A stretch of 64,000 bases of DNA from contig NZ_CP107970.1 in NCBI RefSeq assembly GCF_036090055.1, forward strand, positions 932,501 to 996,500. The letters are read 5' to 3'. How positions within the stretch are numbered: position 1 is the stretch's first letter; each line of letters begins with the position of its first letter. The notes beneath the pieces were generated by a model, which searched no databases, was not told where the DNA came from, and worked only from the letters and a program-made list of their open reading frames with translations. Both the position numbers and the translations under genes were made by a program. Of this stretch, positions 52,103 to 60,613 are shown one piece after another. The stretch comes from Nocardioides sp. NBC_00368. GTDB lineage: Bacteria > Actinomycetota > Actinomycetes > Propionibacteriales > Nocardioidaceae.

Positions 52103-53868
52103 GCGGACTCCTCCTCGGCCCAGCCGTCGGCCGGGTGGGCGCGCTGGTCCGCGGCCCAGAGCCGGGCGTAGCGCCCGCCCCGGGCGAGGAGCTCGTCGTG
52201 GGTGCCGAGCTCCGCGATCCGGCCCTCGTCGAGGACGACGATCTGGTCGGCCGCGGTGACCGTGGAGAGACGGTGGGCGATCACCAGCAGCGTACGTCCG
52301 GCGACGAGGCGGGACAGCGCCCGCTGGACGAGCGCCTCCGACTCGGGGTCCGCGGCCGCGGTGGCCTCGTCGAGCACCAGGATCGGGGTGTCGGAGAGGA
52401 GCGCTCGGGCGATCGCGACCCGCTGCCGCTCGCCGCCGGAGAGCTGGCCGTCCTCACCGACCACCGAGTCGTAGCCTCGCGGGAGCTCGTCGATGCGGCC
52501 GGCGATCTGCGCCGCCTCGGCCGCGCGCCGAACCTCCGAATCGGGCGCCTCCGGGTGGGCGAGCCGGATGTTGTCCCGGATCGAGGTACGCAGCAGCCCG
52601 GTGTCCTGGAAGACGAAGGAGACCTGCTCGTAGAGCTGAGCGCTCGTCATCTCCCGCAGGTCGATCCCGGCGATGGTGATCCGGCCCGTGGTGGGGTCGG
52701 CGAAGCGGGGCAGCAGCTTGGCCAGCGTCGACTTGCCCGAGCCGGAGTGACCCACGAGCGCGGTCACCGTGCCCGGCTCGAGGACGAGGTCGATGTCGTG
52801 GAGGACGGGCGGGGCACCGGGGGAGTAGGCGAAGGAGACGTCCTGGATCTCGACGCGGGCCGAGGCCGGGGCCGGCGCCGGCGCGCCCGGCTCGGGGAGC
52901 TCCGGCTCGGCCAGCAGCCGCTGGATCCGCCGGGCCGCCTCGGTCGCCTCGCGCAGCTCACGGGCGGCGTAGCCGGCGACGGTGACCGGCGCGGTCATCG
53001 CCAGCCCGAGGACGAGGAAAGGCACCAGGTCGGGCCCGGTGATCCACGAAGCCCGAAGCATCCAGACGCCGCCTCCGAGCACGAGGACCAGGGTCAGTGC
53101 TGGCGTCAGCGCGAGCTCCATGAGCAGCATCCCGAAAGCCGAGTGACGCATCCAGGCCCGGTTGAACCCGCCGAAGCGGGTCGCGACCTCGGCCAGCCGC
53201 CGGTGGGCCTGCCCGGTGGCGCCGAACGTCTTGATCTCGGCGATCCCGCCGGTGTTCTCGACCGTGGCCGCGGCCAGCTCGGCCAGGCCGGCGTCGTAGT
53301 CGCGGTAGAGGGCGCCCGCGCCCCGCATCGAGATCCGGAACCCGATCAGCCCGAGCGCGAGCGGCACCAGGGTCACCAGCGCGAGCGGCGGCGAGACCAC
53401 GAAGAGATAGACGGCGACGACCGTGGGGAGCGTGATCGCCGCGGTCAGCTCCATGACCGAGTGGGCGACCAGATGGTGCAGCGCCGCGACGTCGTCCTGC
53501 ACCGCCTTCTTCACCGTGCCGGAGTTGCGCTCGGTGAACCAGGCCAGCGGCACCCGGCCCAGGCGGGCGACCAGCAGCCGTCGCAGGTGGATGGAGAGGT
53601 CGAGGTCGGCGACGTGGGAGAGCCACGAGGAGCCGAGCACCGTCGCCAGGCGCACCAGCAGCGCCGCCACGCTGACCCAGACCACGACCCAGGCGCGGGC
53701 CCCGTCGACGGGCGACCCGGAAGCCCCGGGCAGCAGGATCCGGGCGAGCTCGACGATCCCGATCAGCGGTACCAGCCCGGCGACGGTCGAGACGACCATC
53801 AGCAGCAGGCTGGCGACCAGCCTTCCCCGGACAGGTCGAAGCGTCTGGAGGAGGGGGGAAGCGGGCAA
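52099..53868 (-). CDS. Exporter-fold ABC half-transporter 1
   Basis: The 589-residue protein has six helices and an ATPase domain (GHSGSGKSTLAK, LSGGERQRVAIARA, LVLDEATAAADPE). It starts at TTG 53868, with AGGA 8 nt upstream; no better start fits the first helix. The membrane half begins VRGRLVASLLLMVVSTVAGL, a pattern seen in IrtB/YbtQ-like proteins. It lies 51 bp after the trkA gene of the same strand and may be partly co-transcribed with it. Confidence 0.83.
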   Translation of the reverse strand: MPASPLLQTLRPVRGRLVASLLLMVVSTVAGLVPLIGIVELARILLPGASGSPVDGARAWVVVWVSVAALLVRLATVLGSSWLSHVADLDLSIHLRRLLVARLGRVPLAWFTERNSGTVKKAVQDDVAALHHLVAHSVMELTAAITLPTVVAVYLFVVSPPLALVTLVPLALGLIGFRISMRGAGALYRDYDAGLAELAAATVENTGGIAEIKTFGATGQAHRRLAEVATRFGGFNRAWMRHSAFGMLLMELALTPALTLVLVLGGGVWMLRASWITGPDLVPFLVLGLAMTAPVTVAGYAARELREATEAARRIQRLLAEPELPEPGAPAPAPASARVEIQDVSFAYSPGAPPVLHDIDLVLEPGTVTALVGHSGSGKSTLAKLLPRFADPTTGRITIAGIDLREMTSAQLYEQVSFVFQDTGLLRTSIRDNIRLAHPEAPDSEVRRAAEAAQIAGRIDELPRGYDSVVGEDGQLSGGERQRVAIARALLSDTPILVLDEATAAADPESEALVQRALSRLVAGRTLLVIAHRLSTVTAADQIVVLDEGRIAELGTHDELLARGGRYARLWAADQRAHPADGWAEEESA

Positions 53869-53919
53869 ATCAGGGGTCCTGCCGAGATCGAGGGTCTGCT
53901 GCGTACGAGAGCCGCGGCG

Positions 53920-54591
53920 TCAGCCGCCGTGACCGGTGGGGGCGAGAAGACGCTCGAGCTCGTCCTCCTTCTCGGTGGGCACGACGAAGAGGAGCTCGTC
54001 GCCCTGCTCGAGAGGCTGCTCGGGAGTGGGTACGTAGACCTGGCCGTCACGCAGCAGCGTGACCAGCGCGCAGTTCTCCGGGAACGGCACCAGACCGGTG
54101 GGCTGGCCGACGTAGGGCGAGTCGGCGGGCAGGGTGATCTCGACCAGGTTGGCCTGGCCCTGCCGGAAGGTGAACAGGCGCACCAGGTCACCGACGGTGA
54201 CGGCCTCCTCGACCAGCGCGGACATGATCCGCGGGGTGGAGACGTTGACGTCGACGCCCCAGGCCTCGGTGAAGAGCCACTCGTTGTTGGGGTGGTTGAC
54301 CCGGCCGACGGTGCGTGGCACCCCGAACTCGGTCTTGGCCAGCAGCGAGCAGACCAGGTTGGCCTTGTCGTCACCGGTCGCGGCGATGACCACGTCGCAG
54401 TTGTCGAGCCTGGCCTCCTCGAGCGAGGAGAGCTCGCAGGCGTCGGCGAGCAGCCACTCCGCGTCGGCCACCCGCTCGGGCTTGATCGAGCCCGGGTTCT
54501 TGTCGATGAGGAGCACCTCGTGGCCGTTGGTGATCAGCTCACGGGCGATGGACCGGCCGACGGCTCCGGCTCCGGCGATAGCGACGCGCAT
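53920..54591 (-). CDS. TrkA-family K+ uptake regulator (CeoC-like)
   Basis: The 223-residue protein has an RCK/TrkA_N Rossmann domain (VAIAGAGAVGRSIARELITNGHEVLLIDKN, shown as GAGAVGRSIAREL) and a TrkA_C domain at the end. It binds NAD(H) or ATP/ADP and gates a partner K+ channel or transporter. It overlaps by one base the preceding paralogue, with which it probably forms a pair (CeoB/CeoC), and acts with the divergent APC-type K+ transporter. Confidence 0.9.
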   Translation of the reverse strand: MRVAIAGAGAVGRSIARELITNGHEVLLIDKNPGSIKPERVADAEWLLADACELSSLEEARLDNCDVVIAATGDDKANLVCSLLAKTEFGVPRTVGRVNHPNNEWLFTEAWGVDVNVSTPRIMSALVEEAVTVGDLVRLFTFRQGQANLVEITLPADSPYVGQPTGLVPFPENCALVTLLRDGQVYVPTPEQPLEQGDELLFVVPTEKEDELERLLAPTGHGG

Positions 54592-55253
54592 CAGTCTTCC
54601 TCGGGGCCGTTCTTGATCGTCTTGTACGCCTGCGCGGTGTGCTCCTCGCGCATCACGATGTGCAGCACGTCGCCCTCCTGGATCACGCTCTCGCGGACCG
54701 GGAGGATGCCTTCGCCGAGCCGGTCGATCCAGGCGATGCGGCTGCCGGACTGGCGCTGGAACTTGATGGTCCGCTCACCGACCCAGGAGTCGGGCATGAT
54801 GACCTGGTCGATGCGGATGTTGCCCGACATGTCGCGGAAGTCGGGCTCGGCGCCGGCCGGGAGCAGCCGGCGAAGGACCTGGTCGGCGGTCCACTTCACC
54901 GTCGCCACGGTGCTGATCCCGAGGCGCTGGTAGACCTCGGCACGGCCCGGGTCGTAGATGCGGGCCACGACCTGCTGGATGCCGAACTCCTCGCGTGCCA
55001 CCCGGGCGGAGATGATGTTGGAGTTGTCACCGCTGGAGACCGCGGCGAACGCCTCGGCCCGCTTGATGCCGGCCTTGAGCAGGACCTCCCGGTCGAAGCC
55101 CATCCCGGCGACCTTGTCGCCGTTGAACCCCGGCCCGAGCCGCCGGAACGCGTCCGAGTTCTGGTCGATGACCGACACCGTGTGGTTGCGGTCCTCGAGG
55201 CTCCTGGCCAGGGTCGAGCCGACGCGGCCACAGCCCATGATCACTACATGCAC
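54591..55253 (-). CDS. TrkA-family K+ uptake regulator (CeoB-like)
   Basis: The 220-residue protein begins VHVVIMGCGRVGSTLARSL, the usual CeoB start, so GTG 55253 is used rather than the longer frame from 55277. It has the TrkA_N Rossmann domain and a TrkA_C domain (ERTIKFQRQSGSRIAWIDR). The -10 TACGGT on this strand ends 6 nt before the start, giving a leaderless mRNA. Confidence 0.9.
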   Translation of the reverse strand: MHVVIMGCGRVGSTLARSLEDRNHTVSVIDQNSDAFRRLGPGFNGDKVAGMGFDREVLLKAGIKRAEAFAAVSSGDNSNIISARVAREEFGIQQVVARIYDPGRAEVYQRLGISTVATVKWTADQVLRRLLPAGAEPDFRDMSGNIRIDQVIMPDSWVGERTIKFQRQSGSRIAWIDRLGEGILPVRESVIQEGDVLHIVMREEHTAQAYKTIKNGPEED

Positions 55254-55279
55254 TCCGCCACCGTATAGCCTCACCACCT
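55254..55279. promoter_or_regulatory. Bidirectional leaderless promoter
   Basis: Only 26 bp separate the two GTG codons. On the minus strand TACGGT (55265 to 55260) and on the plus strand TAGCCT (55266-55271) sit back to back, each 6-8 nt from its start codon. Both transcripts must use this shared stretch. Confidence 0.6.
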
Positions 55280-57295
55280 GTGGGTGTAGGCGACGTCTCC
55301 AAGAGGATCCTGATCGGCCGCAAGCTCCGCAGCTCGCAGCTGGGGGAGACTCTGCTTCCGAAGCGGATCGCGCTCCCCGTTTTCGCGAGCGACGCGCTCT
55401 CGTCGGTCGCCTACGCCCCCGACGAGGTCTTCATCATGCTCGCGGTTGCGGGTGCCTCGGCGTACGCCTGGTCCTGGAAGATCGGCCTCGCGGTCGCGCT
55501 GGTGATGCTGACCGTGGTCGCCTCCTACCGGCAGACCGTGCACGCCTACCCCAGCGGCGGCGGCGACTACGAGGTCGCGACCGTCAACCTCGGCCGCCGG
55601 GCCGGCGTGACCGTGGCCAGCGCCCTGCTGGTCGACTACGTGCTGACGGTCGCGGTGTCGATCTCCAACGCCGCCCAGTACGCCGCCAGCGCGATCCCCA
55701 GCCTGATCGGACACGAGGTGCTGGTCGCCTCGATCGCGGTCGTGCTGCTGACCGCGATGAACCTGCGCGGCGTACGCGAGTCCGGCACGTTCTTCGCCAT
55801 CCCGACCTACCTGTTCATGGTCGCGATCATCGGCATGGGCCTCTACGGCCTGATGCTGCTGGTGACCGGCAACCTGCCGCAGGCAGAGAGCGCCGACCTC
55901 GTGATCCAGCCCGAGGCGGGCTGGGAGGGCACGCTCAACCAGGTCGCCCTGATCTTCCTGCTCGCCCGGGCGTTCTCATCAGGGTGTGCGGCGCTGACCG
56001 GTGTCGAGGCGATCTCCAACGGCGTACCCGCCTTCCAGCGGCCGAAGAGCAAGAACGCCGCCACCACGCTGCTGATGCTCGCGCTGATCGCGGTCACGAT
56101 GATGATGAGCATCATCGTGCTCGCCAAGCAGATGAGCATCCGCTACGTCGACCCGCACAAGCTCGACCAGCTCCGCACCGCCGCGGGCAACGCGGTCCCG
56201 GAGGGCTACGAGCAGCACCCGGTGATCTCCCAGATCGCCGCCGGCGTCTTCAACGACTTCCCGCCGGGCTTCTACTTCGTCATCACCGTCACCGGCATCA
56301 TCCTGGTCCTGGCGGCCAACACCGCGTTCAACGGCTTCCCGGTGCTCGGCTCGATCCTGGCCAAGGACGGCTACGCGCCGCGATCCCTGGGGGCGCGTGG
56401 CGACCGGCTCGCCTACAGCAATGGCATCGTCTTCCTGGCCGTGCTGGCGATCGCGCTGATCGTCGTCTTCGAGGCGCAGACGACCAAGCTGATCCAGCTC
56501 TACATCGTCGGCGTCTTCGTCTCCTTCAACCTGAGCCAGCTGGGCATGATCCGGCACTGGACCCGCCACCTGGCCACCGAGCGCGACCCGATCGAGCGGC
56601 GCCGGATGCAGCGTTCGAGGGCGATCAACACCTTCGGTCTCGGGATGACCTCGGTCGTGCTGGTGATCGTGCTGATCACCAAGTTCGTCGCCGGTGCCTG
56701 GATCACGATCCTGGCGATGGGCTTCTTCTTCGTGGTCATGCTGGGCATCAGGCGCCACTACGACAACGTCGCCCGCGAGCTGGCCGCCGATGAGCAGGAC
56801 AAGGTCATGCCGACCCGCGTCCACGCGATCGTCCTGGTCTCCAAGCTCCACAAGCCGACCCTGCGGGCGCTGGCCTTCGCCCAGGCGAGCCGCCCCAACG
56901 TGCTCGAGGCCGTGACGGTCTCGACCACCGACTCCGACACCGCCGAGCTGCTCAAGCAGTGGGACGAGCGCAACCTGCCGATGCCGCTGAAGGTGCTCCA
57001 CTCTCCCTACCGCGAGCTCATCCGCCCGGTCGTGGAGTACGCCTCGGCGATCCGTGACGCCAACCCGCGTGGCGTCGTGGCCGTCTACATCCCCGAGTAC
57101 GTCGTCGGCCGCTGGTGGGAGCAGTTCCTGCACAACCAGACCGCGCTGCGGCTCAAGGGCCGGCTGCTGTTCACCCCGGGTGTCATGGTCATCTCGGTGC
57201 CCTACCAGCTCGCCTCCGGCAAGGAGCGCGCCGAGGAGATGCGCGAGGAATACTGGCTGGCTCCGGGTCTGCGTCGCGGAAGCGGCCGGCGATGA
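55280..57295 (+). CDS. KimA-like APC-family K+ transporter
   Basis: The 671-residue protein has about twelve membrane helices in the APC fold, beginning LPVFASDALSSVAYAPDEV and including YRQTVHAYPSGGGDYEVA, and a C-terminal cytoplasmic domain of about 180 residues. It matches KimA-type high-affinity K+ importers that are regulated by c-di-AMP. The divergent TrkA pair supports K+ uptake. The GTG start follows a TAGCCT -10 by 8 nt; the stop overlaps the methyltransferase ATG. Confidence 0.88.
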   Translation: MGVGDVSKRILIGRKLRSSQLGETLLPKRIALPVFASDALSSVAYAPDEVFIMLAVAGASAYAWSWKIGLAVALVMLTVVASYRQTVHAYPSGGGDYEVATVNLGRRAGVTVASALLVDYVLTVAVSISNAAQYAASAIPSLIGHEVLVASIAVVLLTAMNLRGVRESGTFFAIPTYLFMVAIIGMGLYGLMLLVTGNLPQAESADLVIQPEAGWEGTLNQVALIFLLARAFSSGCAALTGVEAISNGVPAFQRPKSKNAATTLLMLALIAVTMMMSIIVLAKQMSIRYVDPHKLDQLRTAAGNAVPEGYEQHPVISQIAAGVFNDFPPGFYFVITVTGIILVLAANTAFNGFPVLGSILAKDGYAPRSLGARGDRLAYSNGIVFLAVLAIALIVVFEAQTTKLIQLYIVGVFVSFNLSQLGMIRHWTRHLATERDPIERRRMQRSRAINTFGLGMTSVVLVIVLITKFVAGAWITILAMGFFFVVMLGIRRHYDNVARELAADEQDKVMPTRVHAIVLVSKLHKPTLRALAFAQASRPNVLEAVTVSTTDSDTAELLKQWDERNLPMPLKVLHSPYRELIRPVVEYASAIRDANPRGVVAVYIPEYVVGRWWEQFLHNQTALRLKGRLLFTPGVMVISVPYQLASGKERAEEMREEYWLAPGLRRGSGRR

Positions 57296-58491
57296 GCCGT
57301 TCCCAGGCCCGCCGCGGTAGGCGGCCCCGCCCCAAGGCGTCGAAGGGAGAGTCGTACGTCGGCCGGCGGTTCGAGGTCGAGGTCGGCCCGGTCGCCCACG
57401 GCGGTCACTTCGTCGCCCGGGTGCCGGTCGACGACACCTCCCGGGTGGTCTTCGTACGCCACGCCCTGCCCGGCGAGCAGGTGGTCGTCGAGATCACCGA
57501 GGGAACCGCCGGTGACCGGTTCTGGCGCGGCGACGCGGTCTCGGTGGTCTCGGCCGCCGCGGAACGAGTCGTTCCGCCCTGTCCGTACGCCGGCCCCGGG
57601 CTGTGCGGCGGGTGCGACTTCCAGCACGTCTCCCTGCCCGCCCAGCGTGACCTGAAGGCAACCGTGCTGCGCGAGCAGCTGGTCCGGCTGGGCGGCCTCT
57701 CCGCCTCGGACCCCCTGGTCACCGGCCTCGTCGTCGAGGCCGTGCCCGGTGACGAGGACGGGCTGCGGTGGCGCACCCGCCAGCGCTACGCCACCGCCCC
57801 GGGCGGCGGCCGCGGGATGCGGCGCTACCGCTCCCATGACGTGATCCCGGTCGACGACTGCCTGATCGCCGCCGACGACGCCCGCGAGGCGGCTCCCGGA
57901 ACGGTCGTGGAGACGGTCGAGGTCGGAGGGGTGAAGCACTCCTTCGAGGTCGCCGCCGACGGCTTCTGGCAGGTCCACCCGGGCGCGCCGACGGCCTTGG
58001 TCTCGGCCGTGCTGTCCGCGCTGTCACCGGCCCCCGGGGCGAGCGTGCTGGACCTCTACGCCGGCGTCGGGCTCTTCTCCGCCTTCCTCGCCGACGAGGT
58101 CGGTCCGTCCGGCCGGGTCGTCGCCGTCGAGGGCGACCAGACCGCCTCCGCGCTCTCGGTCGGCAACGTACCCGCAGCCGAGGTCAGCGCGGGTGACGTC
58201 GCCACCGTGCTGGCCGGCCTCGAGGAGGGTCCCTTCGACCTCGTCGTTCTCGACCCACCCCGCGAGGGCGCGCGCCGGGCTGTCGTCGAGGCCGTCGTCG
58301 CGCGCTCGCCGCAGAAGGTCGCCTACGTCGCCTGCGACCCCGCCGCGCTGGCCCGCGACGTCGCCATCTTCGCCGAGCACGGCTACCGGCTGCGTACGCT
58401 GCGAGCCTTCGACCTCTTCCCCATGACCCACCACGTCGAGGCCGTCGCGCTCCTGGAGAGGACCGGCTCCGACCAGCAGGAGCGTCCGTAG
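57292..58491 (+). CDS. TRAM-domain RNA methyltransferase (TrmA/RumA type)
   Basis: The 399-residue protein has a basic tail, an N-terminal TRAM domain (VEVGPVAHGGHFVARV) that binds RNA, a cysteine group (CPYAGPGLCGGCDFQHV) like that of the Fe-S cluster in RumA, and a C-terminal SAM domain: DLYAGVGLFSAFLADEVG, VLDPPREGARR and VAYVACDPAALARD with the catalytic Cys. It should methylate C5 of uridine in tRNA or rRNA. It overlaps the transporter stop by ATGA. Confidence 0.9.
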   Translation: MSRSQARRGRRPRPKASKGESYVGRRFEVEVGPVAHGGHFVARVPVDDTSRVVFVRHALPGEQVVVEITEGTAGDRFWRGDAVSVVSAAAERVVPPCPYAGPGLCGGCDFQHVSLPAQRDLKATVLREQLVRLGGLSASDPLVTGLVVEAVPGDEDGLRWRTRQRYATAPGGGRGMRRYRSHDVIPVDDCLIAADDAREAAPGTVVETVEVGGVKHSFEVAADGFWQVHPGAPTALVSAVLSALSPAPGASVLDLYAGVGLFSAFLADEVGPSGRVVAVEGDQTASALSVGNVPAAEVSAGDVATVLAGLEEGPFDLVVLDPPREGARRAVVEAVVARSPQKVAYVACDPAALARDVAIFAEHGYRLRTLRAFDLFPMTHHVEAVALLERTGSDQQERP

Positions 58492-58496
58492 TCCGG

Positions 58497-59450
58497 CTAC
58501 GACTTCTCGGCGACCTCCTGTCGCCGGAGCCATTCGAGAATCAGCCGTGAGGTCTCCTCGGGCAGCTCCTGCTGGATCCAGTGGCCGCAGTCCAGCTCGA
58601 CGACCTCGACGCGCGGGACGAACGCCTCGAGGTTCGGCGCCCTCATGACCGTGTCACGCGCGCCGTAGATCATCAGCGCCCGCTGGCGGACGATCGGGTC
58701 GACGTCCGCCATCAGCTCCCAGTTGCGATCCAGGTTGCGGTACCAGTTCACGCTCGGGGTGAAGCCCGATCCCCGGAACGCGTCGACGAACACCGCCAGC
58801 TCGTCGTCGCTCATCACGGGCTCCCCGCGTGGCGTCTCGGCGTGGGCGAGGTTGATGAGCGGCATGCCGGGCTCCGGCTCGGCCGTGGGCTCGTCCTTGC
58901 GGTACAGGTTGCGCAGGAACTGTCGGGCGTTCGCGTCGAACACGGCGTCGGCCACCCCGGGGTGGCGGTTGAAGTGGACGAAGTACGAGTCGCTGCCGAC
59001 GATCGACTCGATGAATGCCAGCGGCGGCACGTCGCCGCGTTCCATGTAGGGCACGCTGAGCGCGATCACCTCGTTCACCCGGGTGGGATGCAGCACGGCA
59101 GCGCTCCACACCACATTTGCGCCCCAGTCGTGGCCCACGAACGTGGCGTCCTCGTAGCCGAAGTGATCCAGGAGCCCGACGAGGTCACCGCACAGGTGCA
59201 CGATGTCGTACGCGGAGACCTCGGCCGGGCGGGACGAGTGGCCGTAGCCGCGCTGGTTGGGAGCGATGACGTGGTAGCCGGCGGCGGCGAGCGCCTCCAT
59301 CTGGTGGCGCCACGAGAAGGCCAGCTCGGGCCAGCCCTGGCACAGGACGATGGGATTGCCGGTGTTCTGCCGTCCCGTCTCGAAGACTTCGAGCTCGATG
59401 CCGTTGATGGCGATCATGCTCGGCACGGGAAAGTCGATGGGGTCTGACAC
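58497..59450 (-). CDS. Alpha/beta hydrolase (epoxide hydrolase-like)
   Basis: The 317-residue protein has the epoxide hydrolase layout: a QGWPE loop (in place of HGWPE) in the oxyanion region, the nucleophile elbow FVGHDWGAN (Asp about 108), a cap domain and the C-terminal LDCGHWIQQE with the catalytic His. With Asp as nucleophile it should hydrolyse an epoxide or halogenated substrate. It is divergent from a WYL regulator that probably controls it. Confidence 0.85.
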   Translation of the reverse strand: MSDPIDFPVPSMIAINGIELEVFETGRQNTGNPIVLCQGWPELAFSWRHQMEALAAAGYHVIAPNQRGYGHSSRPAEVSAYDIVHLCGDLVGLLDHFGYEDATFVGHDWGANVVWSAAVLHPTRVNEVIALSVPYMERGDVPPLAFIESIVGSDSYFVHFNRHPGVADAVFDANARQFLRNLYRKDEPTAEPEPGMPLINLAHAETPRGEPVMSDDELAVFVDAFRGSGFTPSVNWYRNLDRNWELMADVDPIVRQRALMIYGARDTVMRAPNLEAFVPRVEVVELDCGHWIQQELPEETSRLILEWLRRQEVAEKS

Positions 59451-59561
59451 TGCGCTGTCCTTTCAGCGAGATGCCGATACCGCCTGTGTGGCGATCGGTC
59501 GAAGTGACCGTAGAAGGCATCGCGGACAGGTTCTGTCCTCGATGCCGGGCAGACTGGGAAC

Positions 59562-60533
59562 ATGTCGGCTGATCCCACCGGGCGCGCGCTGGCCCTGCTC
59601 TCCCTGCTCCAGAGCCACCGGTTCTGGGGCAGCGCGGAGCTCGCCGCGCGCCTCGACGTGACCGAGCGGACGGTGCGCCGCGACGTGGAGCGACTCCGGC
59701 AGCTCGGCTATCCCGTCGCCGCGACCCCGGGCAGGTACGGCGGCTACCGCCTGGAGTCAGGAGCGCACATGCCGCCGCTCCTGGTCGACGACGGCGAGGC
59801 GGTCGCGCTCGCGGTGGGGCTCCGCTACGCGGCGGTGGCCGCCATCGACGGCATGGAGGAGACGTCGCTGCGCGCCCTCACCAAGATCGAGAGCCTGCTG
59901 CCGCATCGACTGCGCAGGCGGGTGGCGGCGCTGCACGCCAGCGTCACGCCCGTCCCCTCGCCCACCGACCAGGACGTGGTCGAGCCGGAGTCCCTCAGCG
60001 TGCTCGCGGCGGCGTGCCGCGACCACGAGCTCGTACGCTTCGACTACCGCGCCGGCGAGGGCAGCGACACCCGGCGTCTGGTCGAGCGGCACCGGCTCGC
60101 CACGGCCGGCCGCCGCTGGTACCTCGTTGCCTGGGACCGGGGCCGCGACGACTGGCGCACGTTCCGGCTCGACCGGTTGGCGTGCCCAACGGCGACCGGG
60201 GGCCGTTTCCCGCCCCGCGAGATCCCCGGTGGTGATGCGGCAGCGTACGTCGCCCGTGCGATCGGCTCGATCCCCCGTGAGCGGGTCGCGACCCTCGCCC
60301 TGAGCGCGGGGCTCGACGACCTCGCCGACGTGCTCCAGTGGGTCGACCACAGCGTGGTCGAGGCCGCGGCCGGGGCCACGGTGATCCAGATCCGTGCCGA
60401 GGACATCGGGCGGCTGGCGATGACGGTCGCCCGCATCGCTCTCACCACGTCCGTGCGCGTGATCGAACCCGACGGCCTCGCCCACACCGTCGAGCGCCTC
60501 GGCACCCACCTCATGCACCAGCACGGGCCGTGA
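59562..60533 (+). CDS. WYL-domain transcriptional regulator
   Basis: The 323-residue protein has an N-terminal DeoR/HTH_11-type winged helix (LAARLDVTERTVRRDVERLRQLG) and a WYL domain (about 150-215, with RRWYLVAWDRGRDDWRTFRLDRL). WYL domains bind ligands or single-stranded nucleic acid. It lies 111 bp from the divergent hydrolase gene and is a likely regulator of it. The leader has CAGACT 6 nt before the ATG, close to a -10 box. Confidence 0.87.
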   Translation: MSADPTGRALALLSLLQSHRFWGSAELAARLDVTERTVRRDVERLRQLGYPVAATPGRYGGYRLESGAHMPPLLVDDGEAVALAVGLRYAAVAAIDGMEETSLRALTKIESLLPHRLRRRVAALHASVTPVPSPTDQDVVEPESLSVLAAACRDHELVRFDYRAGEGSDTRRLVERHRLATAGRRWYLVAWDRGRDDWRTFRLDRLACPTATGGRFPPREIPGGDAAAYVARAIGSIPRERVATLALSAGLDDLADVLQWVDHSVVEAAAGATVIQIRAEDIGRLAMTVARIALTTSVRVIEPDGLAHTVERLGTHLMHQHGP

Positions 60534-60613
60534 CCGCGACGACGACATCGGAGCACGGCCGGCCGGGCCGGATATCGGTTGCGCGTCGTCGGTATCGGCG
60601 TTGAGATGTTGTC

